Positions 22,279 to 33,239 of a DNA stretch of 64,000 nucleotides are shown here, in pieces. The translations under genes and the position numbers were made by a program. Within the stretch, counting starts at the first letter, position 1; each line of letters starts with the position of its first letter. Source of the stretch: Cricetomys ansorgei (lineage: Eukaryota > Chordata > Mammalia > Rodentia > Nesomyidae); assembly GCA_026225945.1 (NCBI GenBank), contig JAMJFZ010001804.1:1-64000 (forward strand), read 5' to 3'. The notes under the pieces were generated by a model that had not been told where the DNA came from, searched no databases, and saw only the letters and a list, made by a program, of their open reading frames with translations.

Positions 22279-23047
22279 AGATGACCCTGGGAGTGTGTGC
22301 ATCACGGGTGGTAACATGGTGAGGAGCGCTTAGTAGGCCCGAGGTTATTTGCTAGTTGAAAACTAAAGGACATATGCTGAGATGAGCTTCGCTTAGGACC
22401 CTGTCTTTATGACTGCAAGGATGGGGTGGGGGGGGTACTCCAGGGAGACAGCGGCTCCTGAGGTTGAGAAGGCTGGATTGGGTTTTTCCCCTATGGGGAA
22501 GGTTTAGGAGCTAGAGGCAAAGGCTAAAGAGACAGAAACCCACTCCTGAGAGCAGGAAGAGGGGTCTCATATTCCATCCTGTCCTTCCCACTTGTATATC
22601 CAGGCTGTTCCTCAGAGTTCCGTTGCCTCCCTGCCTGAGGTTGCCCGCCACTCCGTAAATGCTCAGACCAGACTCTCTCAGCCCTTGGCCCCAGGTCCTC
22701 CTGTTCATCCCTCTGCTTGGAGGCTGACTGCTCTGGGCCTCCCTCAGTGGCTCCAGTGTCTGAGGTGAACACAAGGTTTTTCCTGATGGCGTGTTCAGCG
22801 CTCCCCCTGGTGGACACTGCTAGTATTGCAGGACGTGACGGGCTATATTCTCAGATGGCTTCACACAGCTTTCTTCCCTCTCTCCTTCTCTGCCCAGAGG
22901 ACCTTTCCTAAACTCACCTCCTCATGCTTCCCAGCAGAGATCCTCCAGTGGGGTCTTCCCACTTCCTGTAACAAGAGTCAGTTTTGAGGCCTGGCTCATG
23001 TGGAGACTGCTACCTGCCTAGGATTTACCAAAGGAACTGGAGAGACA

Positions 23048-23240
23048 CCTCTCATCCACATGCTAGCTGGACCCAGGTTCAGTTCCTAGCACCGCATGGG
23101 TGCTCAGAGCCATCTGTAACTTCATTTCGCGGGATCTGTCGCTTTCCCCTGACCTCCTTGGGCACCAGGCACACACAAGGCACACATACATTCAAGCAGG
23201 CAAAAAGCATTCATATACATAAAATAATAGATCTGAAAAA
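23048..23240 (+). mobile_element. B2 SINE, divergent (copy)
   Basis: Duplicate of 8635-8830. Confidence 0.6.
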
Positions 23241-23264
23241 TACTTAAAACAAAACAAAGATCTT

Positions 23265-23425
23265 TTTGTTTGTTTGTTTTTCAAGATGGGAGTTTCTCGG
23301 TCCTAACTCTGGCTTGTCCTGGAACTCACTCTGTAGACCAAGGTAGCCTCGAATTCACAGAGATCCACCTGCCTCTGTCTCTAAGTGCTGGGGTTAAAGA
23401 TGCACACTGCTGCCAGCACCTGACT
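23265..23425 (-). mobile_element. B1 SINE, antisense (copy)
   Basis: Duplicate of 8860-9018. Confidence 0.7.
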
Positions 23426-23580
23426 AGCTACTTTCTAAGCTACTTTTGCTTATCTGCAACCCGGAAAAATAAGACTTTCTAGAATCGAGCTCCTTAGTAA
23501 ATCTTACAAAGTGCTGGGAGTGGCATCTCTGGCGATCCAGCCTGTGCCTGAGTCTATTCCTTCCTTACAGAGTCCCACTT

Positions 23581-23930
23581 TGTCGCGCGCTACCTTCGCC
23601 GATAAAGGAGACGCGGCAAAACAGGATTCTTCTGACAACAGTTTATTAACAGCTCTTTTAGACTGCAGATGGAAAAGGACCCCGAGTCTAGAAACCCCCC
23701 GGCTATATAGAGTTCTGGGGAATGTTTTTCCCTGCCATTTGGTGCTCTTGCAGAACCTAATTAGTATACTGCCTTCAATCGGTGGTTTTTACGATCCCAA
23801 TTAGCATGTGGGTAACTTGAGCAGTTTACACAGCCAGTGCATGCGCAAAAGCAAACAACGCTCCCGTGAAGAACCAGGAAGCAGGGAGCCGGCGCCATCT
23901 TCTAATGGCGAATAATATCGGCTCCCAACA
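23581..23930 (-). repeat. ERV1 3' LTR
   Basis: 350 bp; on the minus strand it runs from TGTTGGGAGCC to GCGCGACA. By eye it differs from the 5' LTR by about 16 substitutions and two one-base gaps. Confidence 0.92.
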
Positions 23931-23942
23931 TCTCCCCCTTTT
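23931..23942 (-). promoter_or_regulatory. ERV1 polypurine tract
   Basis: AAAAGGGGGAGA on the minus strand, directly before the 3' LTR, the expected primer for plus-strand DNA synthesis. Confidence 0.85.
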
Positions 23943-24163
23943 ACTTTAATTAATATGCCAAACTGCAACCATGTATTTACCGATCTAGCCCGCTGATCCA
24001 ACAGCTTTGAGCGATCAAGGAGGTTACATGGAGGAGGACCCTGTGTACCTTTATCCCGTGCAATGGGAACACGAGCCCTGGGAGGTAACACAGGTCTGCC
24101 TTGTGGTATCCTGGTGCAATGGGATCCTGAGCCCTCAGGAGTACCAGTATTCAAGACAGTGTC

Positions 24164-25783
24164 TCATTGTTTGAGCATATTCAACCAAGCTTGGGGAGAT
24201 GTCCCCTGTTCCACAGCAAGCAATGCCTGTGCGATCACCACTTTGTCTCTTTTTTGTTGTTGAATGAATTTGCAGAGCAACCAAAGACAAAGAAACAGTC
24301 CCCCAGCAAATAGGATGCCAAAAATCCCAACTCCCACCCATTCCTTGAAATAGGAGAAAGCAGAAGAAAGCCAAGTGGAGAGCCCCCGGGTAAGGGAAAG
24401 GTCGAGTCGAGTGGAGTTGATCTGTATAATGGCCATCCGTAATCTTCTCAATGTTGCATCAAATTCAGCAGACCAATTGTACTGTAACTGTTGAGACAAT
24501 TCTTTAGACAGATTAGCCGCTCGGGTAAGATTTTCATATTGTATGGATGTCACACATAACCCAGGCATTTTTACCTCGCAGCCCAATTGAGCCATCTGCC
24601 ACAAAATATCAATCTGTTCTTGAACCAAATCTATACGTTGGTTCACAATCATGAGTCCACCTCTAATCTGAGCGTTCACAGAGGCTTGGACATCAATGGC
24701 TTGGCTGACCGAGGCTGAGAGATTGTTTAAAGTAGTGGCAGTTTCTACCTGACCAGACAGGGCCAGTGCCGAAGCAGTGAGAGATGCGGCTACTGCCGCA
24801 GTTGCAACAATGCTGACTATGGCCGCAGTTATGCCAAAATCCCGCTTTTGTCTGAATAAAGTTAATGTGTTGGCTGTTCTCACAGGAATTGGGACAAATC
24901 GAGGCATGCGAGCCACGGTGGCTGTTTGATGTGAGCTTGCATTCCAGCATAAGGTATAGGAACAGTTGTTATAGTTGTAAACAACCCAAATAAATGGTGG
25001 CCACACACAAACTGGGGTGGCTCCAATTTCCTTTTTATCACTACTGATCTTTCCTATCGTTTCATCAGATATTATATTACTTGACAACTCCGCCTGAACT
25101 ATACCTCCTCCTAGAATCATTGACATAGGTGTTAAATCTGAGCAACTTCCTCCTGAGCCACAAAGCAGCCATGTATCAAATGGATTAATATCATATTTAA
25201 ATGGATCCATTTTGGTGAAATTACCATAGCCTTCTAATGGTGAAAATGTAAAAAATTTTCCTTGGAGACTGTGAGCCCTACGACTCTGACATCCAGTCCA
25301 TGGGAGGAGAGTTGCTCTATCTGCCATCCTGCCTGTGCAAAAAGGGGCATATTGTGGTTGTGTCTTTCTATTGGAGCGTTCCTCATCACTAGTTTTTTGT
25401 TTAGGCCACCAGCCGTAAAGGACAGTGGCATTTGATATAACAACTCTGTTTATTGTTACTATTTCTCCCATATGTGCATAGGAGAAATTTCCTAGTACAA
25501 TGCATGGCTGATCATTAGTATTATTAGATAAGATTGTAAAGCATAGGCTACCATTCACCCTCCAAGTCTCATTAGTACTTACAGCTGCTAAATTCTGGTC
25601 CATGGGCAAAAAGGGCAAGCCCAAGGATTCGTTAGTTGCAAAAAACCGGGGGAATACCTGTGCATCATGCATCACCGGCATGGGTTTTGGGAGTGTTGAC
25701 ATTATACCCCAACGTAGTTCTTCAGCTTGTGTCTGTTGGCTCAGGAGTATCCATGTCAGGATCCATAGTTCTGGGTTCCACAT
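24164..25783 (-). CDS. env: ERV1 envelope glycoprotein, intact frame
   Basis: 539 residues, open from ATG to stop, overlapping the end of pol by about 60 bp. In order: signal peptide (about 1-20), surface subunit with many N-x-S/T sites and cysteines (about 21-314), furin-type site RQKR at 311-314, Ala/Ile/Val-rich fusion peptide from about 316, a heptad-rich region, a short Cys402-Cys410 loop without an adjacent third Cys, a hydrophobic membrane anchor at about 483-506 and a roughly 30-residue tail. This is the layout of class II (betaretrovirus/IAPE-type) Env, which binds a receptor and fuses membranes. The receptor is unknown. Most IAP elements lack env, so this points to the IAPE branch. 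Whether the protein works cannot be judged from sequence. Confidence 0.9.
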   Translation of the reverse strand: MWNPELWILTWILLSQQTQAEELRWGIMSTLPKPMPVMHDAQVFPRFFATNESLGLPFLPMDQNLAAVSTNETWRVNGSLCFTILSNNTNDQPCIVLGNFSYAHMGEIVTINRVVISNATVLYGWWPKQKTSDEERSNRKTQPQYAPFCTGRMADRATLLPWTGCQSRRAHSLQGKFFTFSPLEGYGNFTKMDPFKYDINPFDTWLLCGSGGSCSDLTPMSMILGGGIVQAELSSNIISDETIGKISSDKKEIGATPVCVWPPFIWVVYNYNNCSYTLCWNASSHQTATVARMPRFVPIPVRTANTLTLFRQKRDFGITAAIVSIVATAAVAASLTASALALSGQVETATTLNNLSASVSQAIDVQASVNAQIRGGLMIVNQRIDLVQEQIDILWQMAQLGCEVKMPGLCVTSIQYENLTRAANLSKELSQQLQYNWSAEFDATLRRLRMAIIQINSTRLDLSLTRGLSTWLSSAFSYFKEWVGVGIFGILFAGGLFLCLWLLCKFIQQQKRDKVVIAQALLAVEQGTSPQAWLNMLKQ

Positions 25784-28259
25784 CTTCTTTTTTGATAATT
25801 CTGGTTAGCCTTGCAGGTACCCAGATTGGGTTTTCTTGGTCCTGTGGAAAAACACAAATAGCTCCCCTGGATCTTATTAATATTGGATCCGGGCCTTTCC
25901 ATTGATTATTGATCACATCTTTCCATTTGACTTGTTCTTTCGGAACAGTATGAGAAGCATGTCTGTCTGCAGCAGACCGTCCTTCTGAGTCCAAATTTAA
26001 AAAATTTAGAGTAAATAGAGATAGGGAAATAGATGTCTTAGGTCCCATGGCGGGGCCTATTCCTCCCCTTTGTTTTTGTAGGTAGACTTTTAAAGTGCCG
26101 TTAGCACGTTCCACAATGCCTTGAGCTTGTGGATTATAGGGTAGCCCAGTCACGTGATGAACTCCCATTCTCTGACAGAATTGTTGAAATGGCTTAGATG
26201 TATACGCCGGACCATTGTCAGTTTTTAGTTGTAATGGTTTGCCCCAGGCTGCCCATGCCTCTAGGCAATGAGTGATTACATGAATCACCTTCTCTCCCGC
26301 CAAGGGGGTTGCATGGATAATGCCAGAACAGGTATCCACAGATACATGAATATATTTCATTTTTCCAAAGCCATTATAATGAGTCACGTCCATTTGCCAA
26401 ATATGTAATGGCTGTAACCCTCTAGGGTTAACACCAAAGGATGGTACAGAGCGAAACTCTGCACAGTTGTTACACTTAAGCACAATATCTCGAGCTTCAG
26501 CACGAGATATATGAAATTTTTGTCTCAATGTATTAGCTGGGACATGATATAGGGTATGGAATTCAGAAGCCAATTGAATAGGAGAGGTAGCCAAATAAAT
26601 CCCTTTTGTAGCTTTATCTGCCATGGCATTAGCAGTAGCCATGGGGCCAGGTAACAGAGTATGAGCTCTAATATGTTGAATGAAGAAAGGATTAGTTCTG
26701 TTTCTAATTGTTGTCTGTATATCCGAAAATACAGTAGCCACTGTGCTTTTAGAGTTTATTAAATCAACCACTTCTAAAATTTGAACAGCTCTCACTACAT
26801 AATGAGAATCAGAAATGATATTAACAGGTTCGTGAAATTTTCTCAAGACTGTAGCTACAACAGCACATTCCACAAGTTGTGGAGAGTTAAAATCATATTT
26901 GATTTGTGTAGGCTGATTATTTACAACATAACTTCCGATGCCAGTTTTAGAGCCATCAGTATAGATGTCTGTGGCGTTAAGGATCGGGTCTTTTTTAGTG
27001 ACTTTAGGAAATATAAAAGCATTTGTACGAGCAAAATGTAAGAGCGGATGTTTAGGAAAATGATTGTCAATTTGTCCTGAGAAAATACATCTCAAGACAG
27101 CCCAATTATCAATAGTGGCACAAAGTGTTTGCACCTGAAATTTAGTATATGGGCTGATAATTTTCTCTGGTTCTTTGCCAAAGTGTGTCAACGCTAGTTG
27201 AATGCCTCTCATAGCCAAATCAGCCACCAAGGTAGGATAATGTCCTAGTACATGTCCTGGTGAGGTATGAGAATGAACCCATAACAAAGGCCCCTGTTGC
27301 CATAGCACTGCTGTTGGTTGTTTAGGCGACGGGATGATGCATAATAGAAATGACAAGGAGGGATCAACACGTGTCAATAATGCTTCCTTCAAGCATTCTT
27401 CCACCTTCTCAAGTGTCTGAGAAGCTTCAAGTGTTAATTCTCTATGAGAGGTTATTGCCGAATCTCCTTCCAGAATTTTAAATAAGGGTTGTAGTTCAGC
27501 AGTTGTTAACTTCAGGTAGGGTCTTATCCAGTTAATATCTCCTAACAATTTTTGAAAGTCATTCAAAGTCTTTAATGAATCTCTCCTTATTGTCACCTTT
27601 TGTGGCTTAATAGTAGTAGAGGTTATTATAGATCCTAGAAATTTATTCACGTCTCCTTCTTGTATTTTTTCTGGTGCTATAAACAACCCCTTATCTTTTA
27701 GATTTTCCATCAACATGGCAAATGCTTGATGCAATACTTTTAGATTATTAAAGCAAAGCAAGATATCATCCATGTAATGACAAATTCTAATTTTTTTATA
27801 CTTATCTCTAACAGGTTGAATTGCCGCCTTCACATAGATTTGACACATGGTAGGACTATTAGCCATACCTTGTGGCAGTACTTTCCACTGATATCTATTA
27901 TCAGGTTCTTCATGATTAACACTGGGCAAAGTAAAAGCAAATCTAACTTTATCTTTATTATGTAAAGGAATTGAGAAAAAACAATCTTTAATATCAATAA
28001 TGATCACATCCCAGTGTCTTGGCAATGTAGAAAGGAGAGGTAGCCCTCTCTGTATAGGGCCCATGATTTGCATTTGTCTATTGATGGCTCTTAAATCATG
28101 GAGAAGCCTCCATTTTCCTGACTTCTTTTTTATTACAAATATTGGAGTATTCCATGGGGAATGGGAGATATCTAAGTGTCCCAATGTTACTTGTTCTTGG
28201 ACTAATTCTTTTGCTGCTTGTAATTTTTCAGAGGTAAGCGGCCATTGAGGAACCCACAC
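25722..28259 (-). CDS. pol: ERV1 Pol: reverse transcriptase, RNase H, integrase
   Basis: 845 residues counted from the first Met; the real product starts a little upstream after a -1 shift from pro at 28313-28319. Reverse transcriptase carries LPQG (128-131) and YMDD (162-165). The RNase H domain has TDGS (434-437) with further acidic residues near 464 and 484. Integrase has a zinc-binding His568/His572 and Cys596/Cys599 set and the catalytic triad Asp624, Asp681 and Glu717. No stop or frameshift interrupts it, which is unusual for a genomic ERV. The enzyme copies genomic RNA into DNA and joins it to host DNA. The C-terminal region overlaps env. Confidence 0.93.
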   Translation of the reverse strand: MWVPQWPLTSEKLQAAKELVQEQVTLGHLDISHSPWNTPIFVIKKKSGKWRLLHDLRAINRQMQIMGPIQRGLPLLSTLPRHWDVIIIDIKDCFFSIPLHNKDKVRFAFTLPSVNHEEPDNRYQWKVLPQGMANSPTMCQIYVKAAIQPVRDKYKKIRICHYMDDILLCFNNLKVLHQAFAMLMENLKDKGLFIAPEKIQEGDVNKFLGSIITSTTIKPQKVTIRRDSLKTLNDFQKLLGDINWIRPYLKLTTAELQPLFKILEGDSAITSHRELTLEASQTLEKVEECLKEALLTRVDPSLSFLLCIIPSPKQPTAVLWQQGPLLWVHSHTSPGHVLGHYPTLVADLAMRGIQLALTHFGKEPEKIISPYTKFQVQTLCATIDNWAVLRCIFSGQIDNHFPKHPLLHFARTNAFIFPKVTKKDPILNATDIYTDGSKTGIGSYVVNNQPTQIKYDFNSPQLVECAVVATVLRKFHEPVNIISDSHYVVRAVQILEVVDLINSKSTVATVFSDIQTTIRNRTNPFFIQHIRAHTLLPGPMATANAMADKATKGIYLATSPIQLASEFHTLYHVPANTLRQKFHISRAEARDIVLKCNNCAEFRSVPSFGVNPRGLQPLHIWQMDVTHYNGFGKMKYIHVSVDTCSGIIHATPLAGEKVIHVITHCLEAWAAWGKPLQLKTDNGPAYTSKPFQQFCQRMGVHHVTGLPYNPQAQGIVERANGTLKVYLQKQRGGIGPAMGPKTSISLSLFTLNFLNLDSEGRSAADRHASHTVPKEQVKWKDVINNQWKGPDPILIRSRGAICVFPQDQENPIWVPARLTRIIKKEDVEPRTMDPDMDTPEPTDTS

Positions 28260-28306
28260 CGGTTCCTCTGACTGCCAAGGTATAGGAATTGCCTCCTCAA
28301 TGGCCT

Positions 28307-29230
28307 CTAGGAAAAACCCAGTCCTGTCTTGTCGTGTTTATTTTTTATAAGTATTGGACTGGTACGCCCCTGTAAAGCCTTCCCTAAACCTCTTCCTGGC
28401 ACACATCCCATCTTTTTCATCATGTTTTGACTTTGGGGGGAATAATCATTTGTAAGTCTAAAGTCCATTTGCTTAAGAACATCTCTTCCCCATAAGTTAA
28501 TAGGAAGTGGCAGGACGTATGGGATAACAATGCCTTTTCTTCCTTCTGGATCTTCCCAATGCAGCGTTTTAGCACTGACATTGGGAGCAGCTTCATACCC
28601 TAAACCCTGTAGAGACTGCTCTGACTGATTTACAGGCCATTCCGGAGGCCACCAAGTAGTTGAAATAATGGTGGTATCTGCTCCAGTATCTAACAACCCT
28701 GTGAACATTCTTCCTTCAATTGTTAGTTCCAGAGTTGGCCTCCTATCTAGCTCTAATGATAAAAAGGTATGGCCTCCTCCTGAGGACCCAAATCCCCGGT
28801 TTCCTCTGACCTGATCTTTGTTTGGAAACATGTTATGTAGACTGGGGAGAACAAGAAGTTGAGCTATTCTATCCCCAGGAGAGATAGAACTTATTCCTCG
28901 GGGGGAAGAGCACATGATCTTTATGTATCCTTCATAGTCCTGATCAATGACTCCTGGATGCACTACTAATCCTCTCAAGGTAGTGGATGATCTGCCAATA
29001 ACCAATCCTACGGTGTCAGGAGGTAACGGACCATGCAGATCCGAGGGGATAGGCTGACACCCCATGGTAGGAGTTAGTACTGCTCTGGTGGTGGAGTGCA
29101 AGTCCAATCCTGTTGATCCGGAGGTGACCCTCCTGATGATGCCACTTTCACAGACCCGCGGAGTGGTGTCTCCTCTACTGCCCCATACATTTGAGGGCCC
29201 TGGGGACGGGGGCCCCTCTGCCCGTTTTTT
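28307..29230 (-). CDS. pro: ERV1 dUTPase-protease
   Basis: Read after a -1 shift from gag at 29224-29230, giving about 300 residues. The N-terminal half is a dUTPase with [30 protein letters not shown] and a C-terminal RGFGSSG motif, which limits uracil incorporation. Then comes an aspartic protease with LLDTGADT as the catalytic loop and GRDVL near its end. The frame finishes with a Gly-rich G-patch ([10 protein letters not shown]...TGLGF), as in betaretroviruses and IAPs. It overlaps gag and is open throughout. I placed the start at the slippery site because no conventional start codon is needed. Confidence 0.88.
   Translation of the reverse strand, partial: KKRAEGPPSPGPSNVWGSRGDTTPRVCESGIIRRVTSGSTGLDLHSTTRAVLTPTMGCQPIPSDLHGPLPPDTVGLVIGRSSTTLRGLVVHPGVIDQDYEGYIKIMCSSPRGISSISPGDRIAQLLVLPSLHNMFPNKDQVRGNRGFGSSGGGHTFLSLELDRRPTLELTIEGRMFTGLLDTGADTTIISTTWWPPEWPVNQSEQSLQGLGYEAAPNVSAKTLHWEDPEGRKGIVIPYVLPLPINLWGRDVLKQMDFRLTNDYSPQSQNMMKKMGCVPGRGLGKALQGRTSPILIKNKHDKTGLGFS
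28313..28319 (-). promoter_or_regulatory. Pro-pol -1 frameshift heptamer
   Basis: G GGT TTT in the pro frame, two codons before the pro stop. It fits the X XXY YYZ rule and joins pro to pol. Confidence 0.75.
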
Positions 29231-30426
29231 GACTGTTCAGTAAGAGGTCTCCCTTTGATGTCTCTGACTGATCTGCATTCACTTGTCCAATGTTTCCCTT
29301 TATTACATCTAGGGCACATTCCTGGCTGTTTTCTTCCTTCATTTTGATTGTCTTTGACATTACCTCGACATTGCCTCTGGACATGACCAGCTTTACCGCA
29401 CTTGTAGCACTTTATAGCATTACTCTTTTGTGCGGATAAAATTGCAGCAGCTAATCCTGAGTTTGTTAAAGGTCCCCCTATCTCTCTACATGCTTTCATC
29501 CAAGCACTCAATCCTTTTCCTTTCCATGGGGTAATTGCCTGTTTACATTCCTTTGTACATTGCTCAAAAATCAGCTGTTCTATCAGAGGCATAGCCGTAT
29601 CAGGGTCTCCAAAAATCCTCCCTGCTGCTTCCATCATTTTAGCAACGAAGTCTGAAAACGGCTCATTAGGTCCCTGAATAATTTTTGTTAAATTCCCTGT
29701 AACCTGTCCTTTGTTTGGCAAACTCTTCCAAGCTTTTACTGCTGCTTTATTGATTTGCTCATAAACCTCAGGCGGATAAACTGTTTGATTAGCAGCCCAC
29801 TGGCCTTGTCCCGTAAGCATGTCATAAGTCCAGTGCGGGTGTTGATTAGCCGCATTCTGTCTTGCCTGCCCTGCACACAGGTCTTGAAAAATAGATTTCC
29901 AATCCAAATATTGTCCCATAGTAAGACATGCCTTAACAGTGTTATACCAATCCTCAGGAGTCAGGGCCATGGACGTCAAGCGTTCTACTAGCGCCTGAGT
30001 AAAAGAGGCATTAATGCCGTATGTTTGTACTGACTCTGCTAGGGCCTTTAACTGCTTGATATCCAATGGAGAATACTGTCTCACTTGATTATCCTCCCAC
30101 ACTGGAAAAGCTGCCCTAATCTTCTTTCTTTCCTTTTCTGGGATCATAGAGCTAGATACTTTTTTCTTTTCTGGCGTAGTTTTAGTCTTTCGCCGGACTA
30201 CTACCACTTCCTCCTCTAAAGGGGGAGCGGAAGGGTTAAATCCAGGCGCATAAGGAGGATCAGGCTCATATCTTGCAGCTTCCTCCTCCAGTTCGGCCTG
30301 CTCCTCAAGGTCAAGCTCTCTCTGTTTTTGTTTTGAGCTAAATGAGTCATCTTGTTCTTCTCCCTCCGAGGACGTCTCCTCTGAGGAAGAGGAATTAACC
30401 TTGAGTTTTTGAAACTCTTTTAACAC
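29074..30426 (-). CDS. gag: ERV1 Gag, C-terminal part (capsid and nucleocapsid)
   Basis: 450 open residues after a frame break that separates it from the matrix part. It has an acidic/proline-rich linker with a PSAP late-domain-like motif (65-68), capsid, a major homology region around 249-270 (QGPNEPFSDF), and two CCHC zinc knuckles at 340-353 and 371-384 that bind genomic RNA. The A AAA AAC slippery site lies in frame near the end. The first residue counted is a GTG codon, not a real start. Gag would form the particle shell, but the break at 30430-30520 means this copy cannot make full-length Gag. Confidence 0.88.
   Translation of the reverse strand: MLKEFQKLKVNSSSSEETSSEGEEQDDSFSSKQKQRELDLEEQAELEEEAARYEPDPPYAPGFNPSAPPLEEEVVVVRRKTKTTPEKKKVSSSMIPEKERKKIRAAFPVWEDNQVRQYSPLDIKQLKALAESVQTYGINASFTQALVERLTSMALTPEDWYNTVKACLTMGQYLDWKSIFQDLCAGQARQNAANQHPHWTYDMLTGQGQWAANQTVYPPEVYEQINKAAVKAWKSLPNKGQVTGNLTKIIQGPNEPFSDFVAKMMEAAGRIFGDPDTAMPLIEQLIFEQCTKECKQAITPWKGKGLSAWMKACREIGGPLTNSGLAAAILSAQKSNAIKCYKCGKAGHVQRQCRGNVKDNQNEGRKQPGMCPRCNKGKHWTSECRSVRDIKGRPLTEQSKNGQRGPRPQGPQMYGAVEETPLRGSVKVASSGGSPPDQQDWTCTPPPEQY
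29224..29230 (-). promoter_or_regulatory. Gag-pro -1 frameshift heptamer
   Basis: A AAA AAC in the gag frame (TCA AAA AAC), the standard betaretroviral/IAP slippery sequence, placed where pro overlaps gag. Confidence 0.85.
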
Positions 30427-30490
30427 TGGGTATAAACTTTTTCCCTTTTCCTTTGGGTTTTCTTTTTTTCTTTACTCACTAGAGTCTTAA

Positions 30491-30862
30491 TTAGAGGCTT
30501 CTTTTTGTATTTATGCCTCTCCTCTCCTCTGCTTCTGATAGACTATCTTGATGGTCGGCTAATGCTCGTTGTCCTTCCTTTACTTGCTCTTTACATTTCT
30601 CATCTTCTAGACAGGCCCTAATTAATTTAAAAACAGGCCATGTCCCCGGTCTCAACCTAGATTTCTCCTTCTCGTTAGCTAGATCTGTTCCGAGTTTGTC
30701 CCAGGAGCCCTTAGTTAGGGACCCTGTACTAACAAACCACGGTGCTACGCGATCTATTTCTTTTAAAAAAATTTTCAGCACCCTTTCTGGTATCTTCAAG
30801 CCTCTCTGCTTAAGCAACGCCTGCATTGCATCCAGAATCGGCTTTATCTGTTGATTTCCCAT
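30491..30862 (-). pseudogene. gag: ERV1 Gag, N-terminal part (matrix)
   Basis: 123 residues starting MGNQQ, so Gly2 could be myristoylated and target Gag to the plasma membrane. This is typical of IAPE and other budding class II viruses; intracellular IAPs use an ER signal instead. The frame ends at 30491 in an A-rich coding tract, and the capsid continues in another frame from about 30480, so at least one frameshift has split gag. Confidence 0.8.
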
Positions 30863-31156
30863 GCTTCCTTTATCTACAGGAGCGGGAGCGCTTGCTCAGT
30901 TATTTACCTGAGACTGACAGCGAGTTATGTGGTGGTACAGAAAGGATACGTGCATTCTTTATCACTTTTCCCACAGTTGAGACACAGACAGCACACCAAT
31001 ACAAAAAAGAAAGCAACAAACACGAACACCAAGAGAGCAAGATAGTTCGTACCTTGCAGAAGAGTGCCTAGGCCTCACGCGCCGTCAGTTCTGAATTCCT
31101 CTCCGACGAGCAGTCGGGGTCCCTCGTATAGTTCCTCTGCCCAGGAGTCGGCAGCT

Positions 31157-31174
31157 TCCCGGGTTTCGGCACCA
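31157..31174 (-). promoter_or_regulatory. ERV1 primer-binding site, tRNA-Phe
   Basis: The plus strand reads TCCCGGGTTTCGGCACCA, which equals the 3' end of tRNA-Phe, three bases inside the 5' LTR. IAP elements use tRNA-Phe. Confidence 0.92.
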
Positions 31175-31177
31175 ATT

Positions 31178-31529
31178 TGTCGCGCGCTACCTTCGCCGAT
31201 AAAGGAGACGCGGCAAAACAGAATTCTTCTGACAACAGTTTATTGAACAGCTCTTTTAGACAACAGATGGAGAAGGACCCCGAGTCTAGAAAATCCCCGG
31301 CTAATATAGAGCTCTGGGGAATGTTTTTCCCTGCCAATTGGTGCTCTTGTAGAACCTAATTAGTATACTGCCTTCAATCGGCAGCTTTTACGATCCCAAT
31401 TAGCATGTGGTTACCTTGAGCAGATTACACAGCCAGTGCATGCGCAAAAGCAAACAACGCTCCCGTGAAGAACCAGGAAGCAGGAAGCCGGCGCCATCTT
31501 CTAATGGCGAATAATATCGGCTCCCAACA
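31178..31529 (-). repeat. ERV1 5' LTR
   Basis: 352 bp with TGTTGGG...GCGCGACA ends. It drives minus-strand transcription of the provirus. The right-hand host flank (GTTTCCTATTTCC) matches 11649 of the A-B spacer. Confidence 0.92.
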
Positions 31530-32495
31530 GTTTCCTATTTCCTGAAAAGAACTTGCCTCCAAGAGATGATAATCTTCCAACAGGACACCAGCTGTTGTTT
31601 CTTTGCTTTGGAGACAGAGTCTCACTGTGCAGCCCTGGGCTGACTTGAATTTGCTATGTAGACCGGGCTGATCTCTAACTCAGAGAGATCAGCCTGCCTC
31701 TGCCTGTAAAATGTTGGGCATTAATGAATGAATTACTTAATTAACTTGGTTTTTCTGGAGAGGGTTTCCCTGTTGTAATTCTCGTTGTCCTGGAACTCAC
31801 TCTATAGACCAGGCTGGCAGCCTCCGAACTCACAGAGAACCCTCTGCTTCTGCCTCCAGAGTGCTGGGATTAAAGGCATTCCCACAGCCTGGCCAACTGA
31901 AAGTTTTTAATCACAGTGTCAGAAATAGTGGCCCAGATTGTGAGGTGAGGGCCAATCCCTTGGAATTTCACTGGGTTGTACAAGTCAGGAACGGGGCCAA
32001 CTATGTCAGTTTTTTTCAGAAGGATCCAGAGCTGCTGGAGGAGTTTGATTTCCAGTTTGTAAAAGCTTTTCAAGAAGCCAACGGGAATCCCCTTGTCTAG
32101 GTACCAGAGATAAAGGAGAATGCCCAGGACCCAGCCCAGCTTCCCCCACCCTGTCTCATAAGGGCTCTGGGAAGTCATTCTCCTGACGGTCACTCAGCTG
32201 GGCAGACTGAGGTCCCCATCACCCCCTGCCTCAGTGGCTGCCCCCACACTTCTGAATTGGCTCTGCTCAGTGTCTGTGCATTTGCTGGTAACGGGTTATT
32301 GCCAAGTTCCACACTGCAGAAAGGAACAGGACTGAAGGACTGCCAGACGCATTTCTCGTCAAAGCAGGAGGCCATGGACTGCTCACACTGCCTGATGCTC
32401 AGGAATGTCATCACAGAGAAAAGACTTTGCCTCTTCCCTCAATACTGCCTCTCAGTGTTTGCCTTTCTCAGCTCTGTAGCCCCCTTTTCCACTGC
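31530..32495. repeat. Distal long spacer, copy 2
   Basis: Collinear with 11649-12630, including both B1-like SINEs (about 31605-31730 and 31747-31895). No gene seen. It ends inside a stretch homologous to the upstream class I flank. Confidence 0.78.
31747..31895 (-). mobile_element. B1 SINE, antisense (copy)
   Basis: Duplicate of 11880-12035: TCCTGGAACTCACTCTATAG, GTGCTGGGATTAAAGGC. Confidence 0.78.
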
Positions 32496-33078
32496 GAATA
32501 GATCCCGTGGAGACCAAACACAGCAGGGCACTGAACCCTGTCTAACTCCACCTTTCCCGATAAGGTTTTGTCCTGTGCAGCTCTCCTAGTGGTTTACATG
32601 CCACTTGGACTTTTAGGATCTTAGCTTAGAACATACAGGAAATGGTTGGCTGCTGGCAGTGGGCAGTTTGATAGGATGGCTTGTGAGAGGCTAGCTCAGT
32701 TCAGCTGATAATCTCTGCAGTTCCTGTTATCCAAGCTAAGGACAGCCTAAAGGGCAGTGAGTTTCTCTTTCTCTCTTTCTACATTTAAAGGCAGCCTGCA
32801 AGAGCAGTGAAGATTTCTTCCTGTCTTTCCTGTCTCTTTTTAGAGCAGGAGGGTAAAGGGCACAGTAGGAATCTGTTTCACCTTAGCAATCAGTTACAGT
32901 AGCAGTTGGGGCAGAGAGCAGGCTTCAGTTACAATGTTGTGTTTGTTATTGTTGACCTGCAAATACTCAAAATGCAGGGGCTTCAATCCCAGAACACTTC
33001 CTGTCTCCAGCCCCCACACTTGGCAGGAATCCAGCAGCAGCTGCTTCTGATGCAGGATCTCTCACAAGGATGCAGTTA
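32496..33078. repeat. Shared class I upstream flank, copy 3
   Basis: Matches about 3210-3783 (AAACACAGCAGGGCACTGAA and onward) although no class I gene lies beside it. It is joined on its left to the distal long spacer. Confidence 0.75.
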
Positions 33079-33239
33079 GTTGGGTGTCAGTCTTCTGAGG
33101 ATGATTGGGGCTGGAGAACTGTCTTCAGAGGAAGTGGTAGCTGAGAGCCTGAGGCTGTAATTCCTCCAAGGCTCCTCTCCATGGAATTGCTCAGTGAAGA
33201 AGAGCTGGCTTTCTACAGATCAAGGCCTTGGTGTCAGTC

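Larger units (their letters stand above)
18161..23580. repeat. Long-type intergenic spacer, copy 2
   Basis: Collinear copy of 3784-9178 with the same SINEs at shifted positions. No gene seen. It breaks off at CCCACTT, directly against the ERV1 3' LTR. Confidence 0.8.
23581..31529 (-). mobile_element. ERV1: IAP/IAPE-like class II provirus, near full length
   Basis: A 7.9-kb provirus on the minus strand in the order 5' LTR, Phe-tRNA primer site, gag, dUTPase-protease, pol, env, polypurine tract, 3' LTR. The LTR begins TGTTGGGAGCCG and has GAAGATGGCGCC close behind, as in IAP LTRs. gag is split by frame loss, but the pro, pol and env frames are open over their full length. Both programmed frameshift sites are present. 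The flanks show no target-site duplication: CCACTT on the left, GTTTCC on the right. Compared with the A-B spacer, 2.47 kb of host sequence is missing at this point. Confidence 0.93.
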
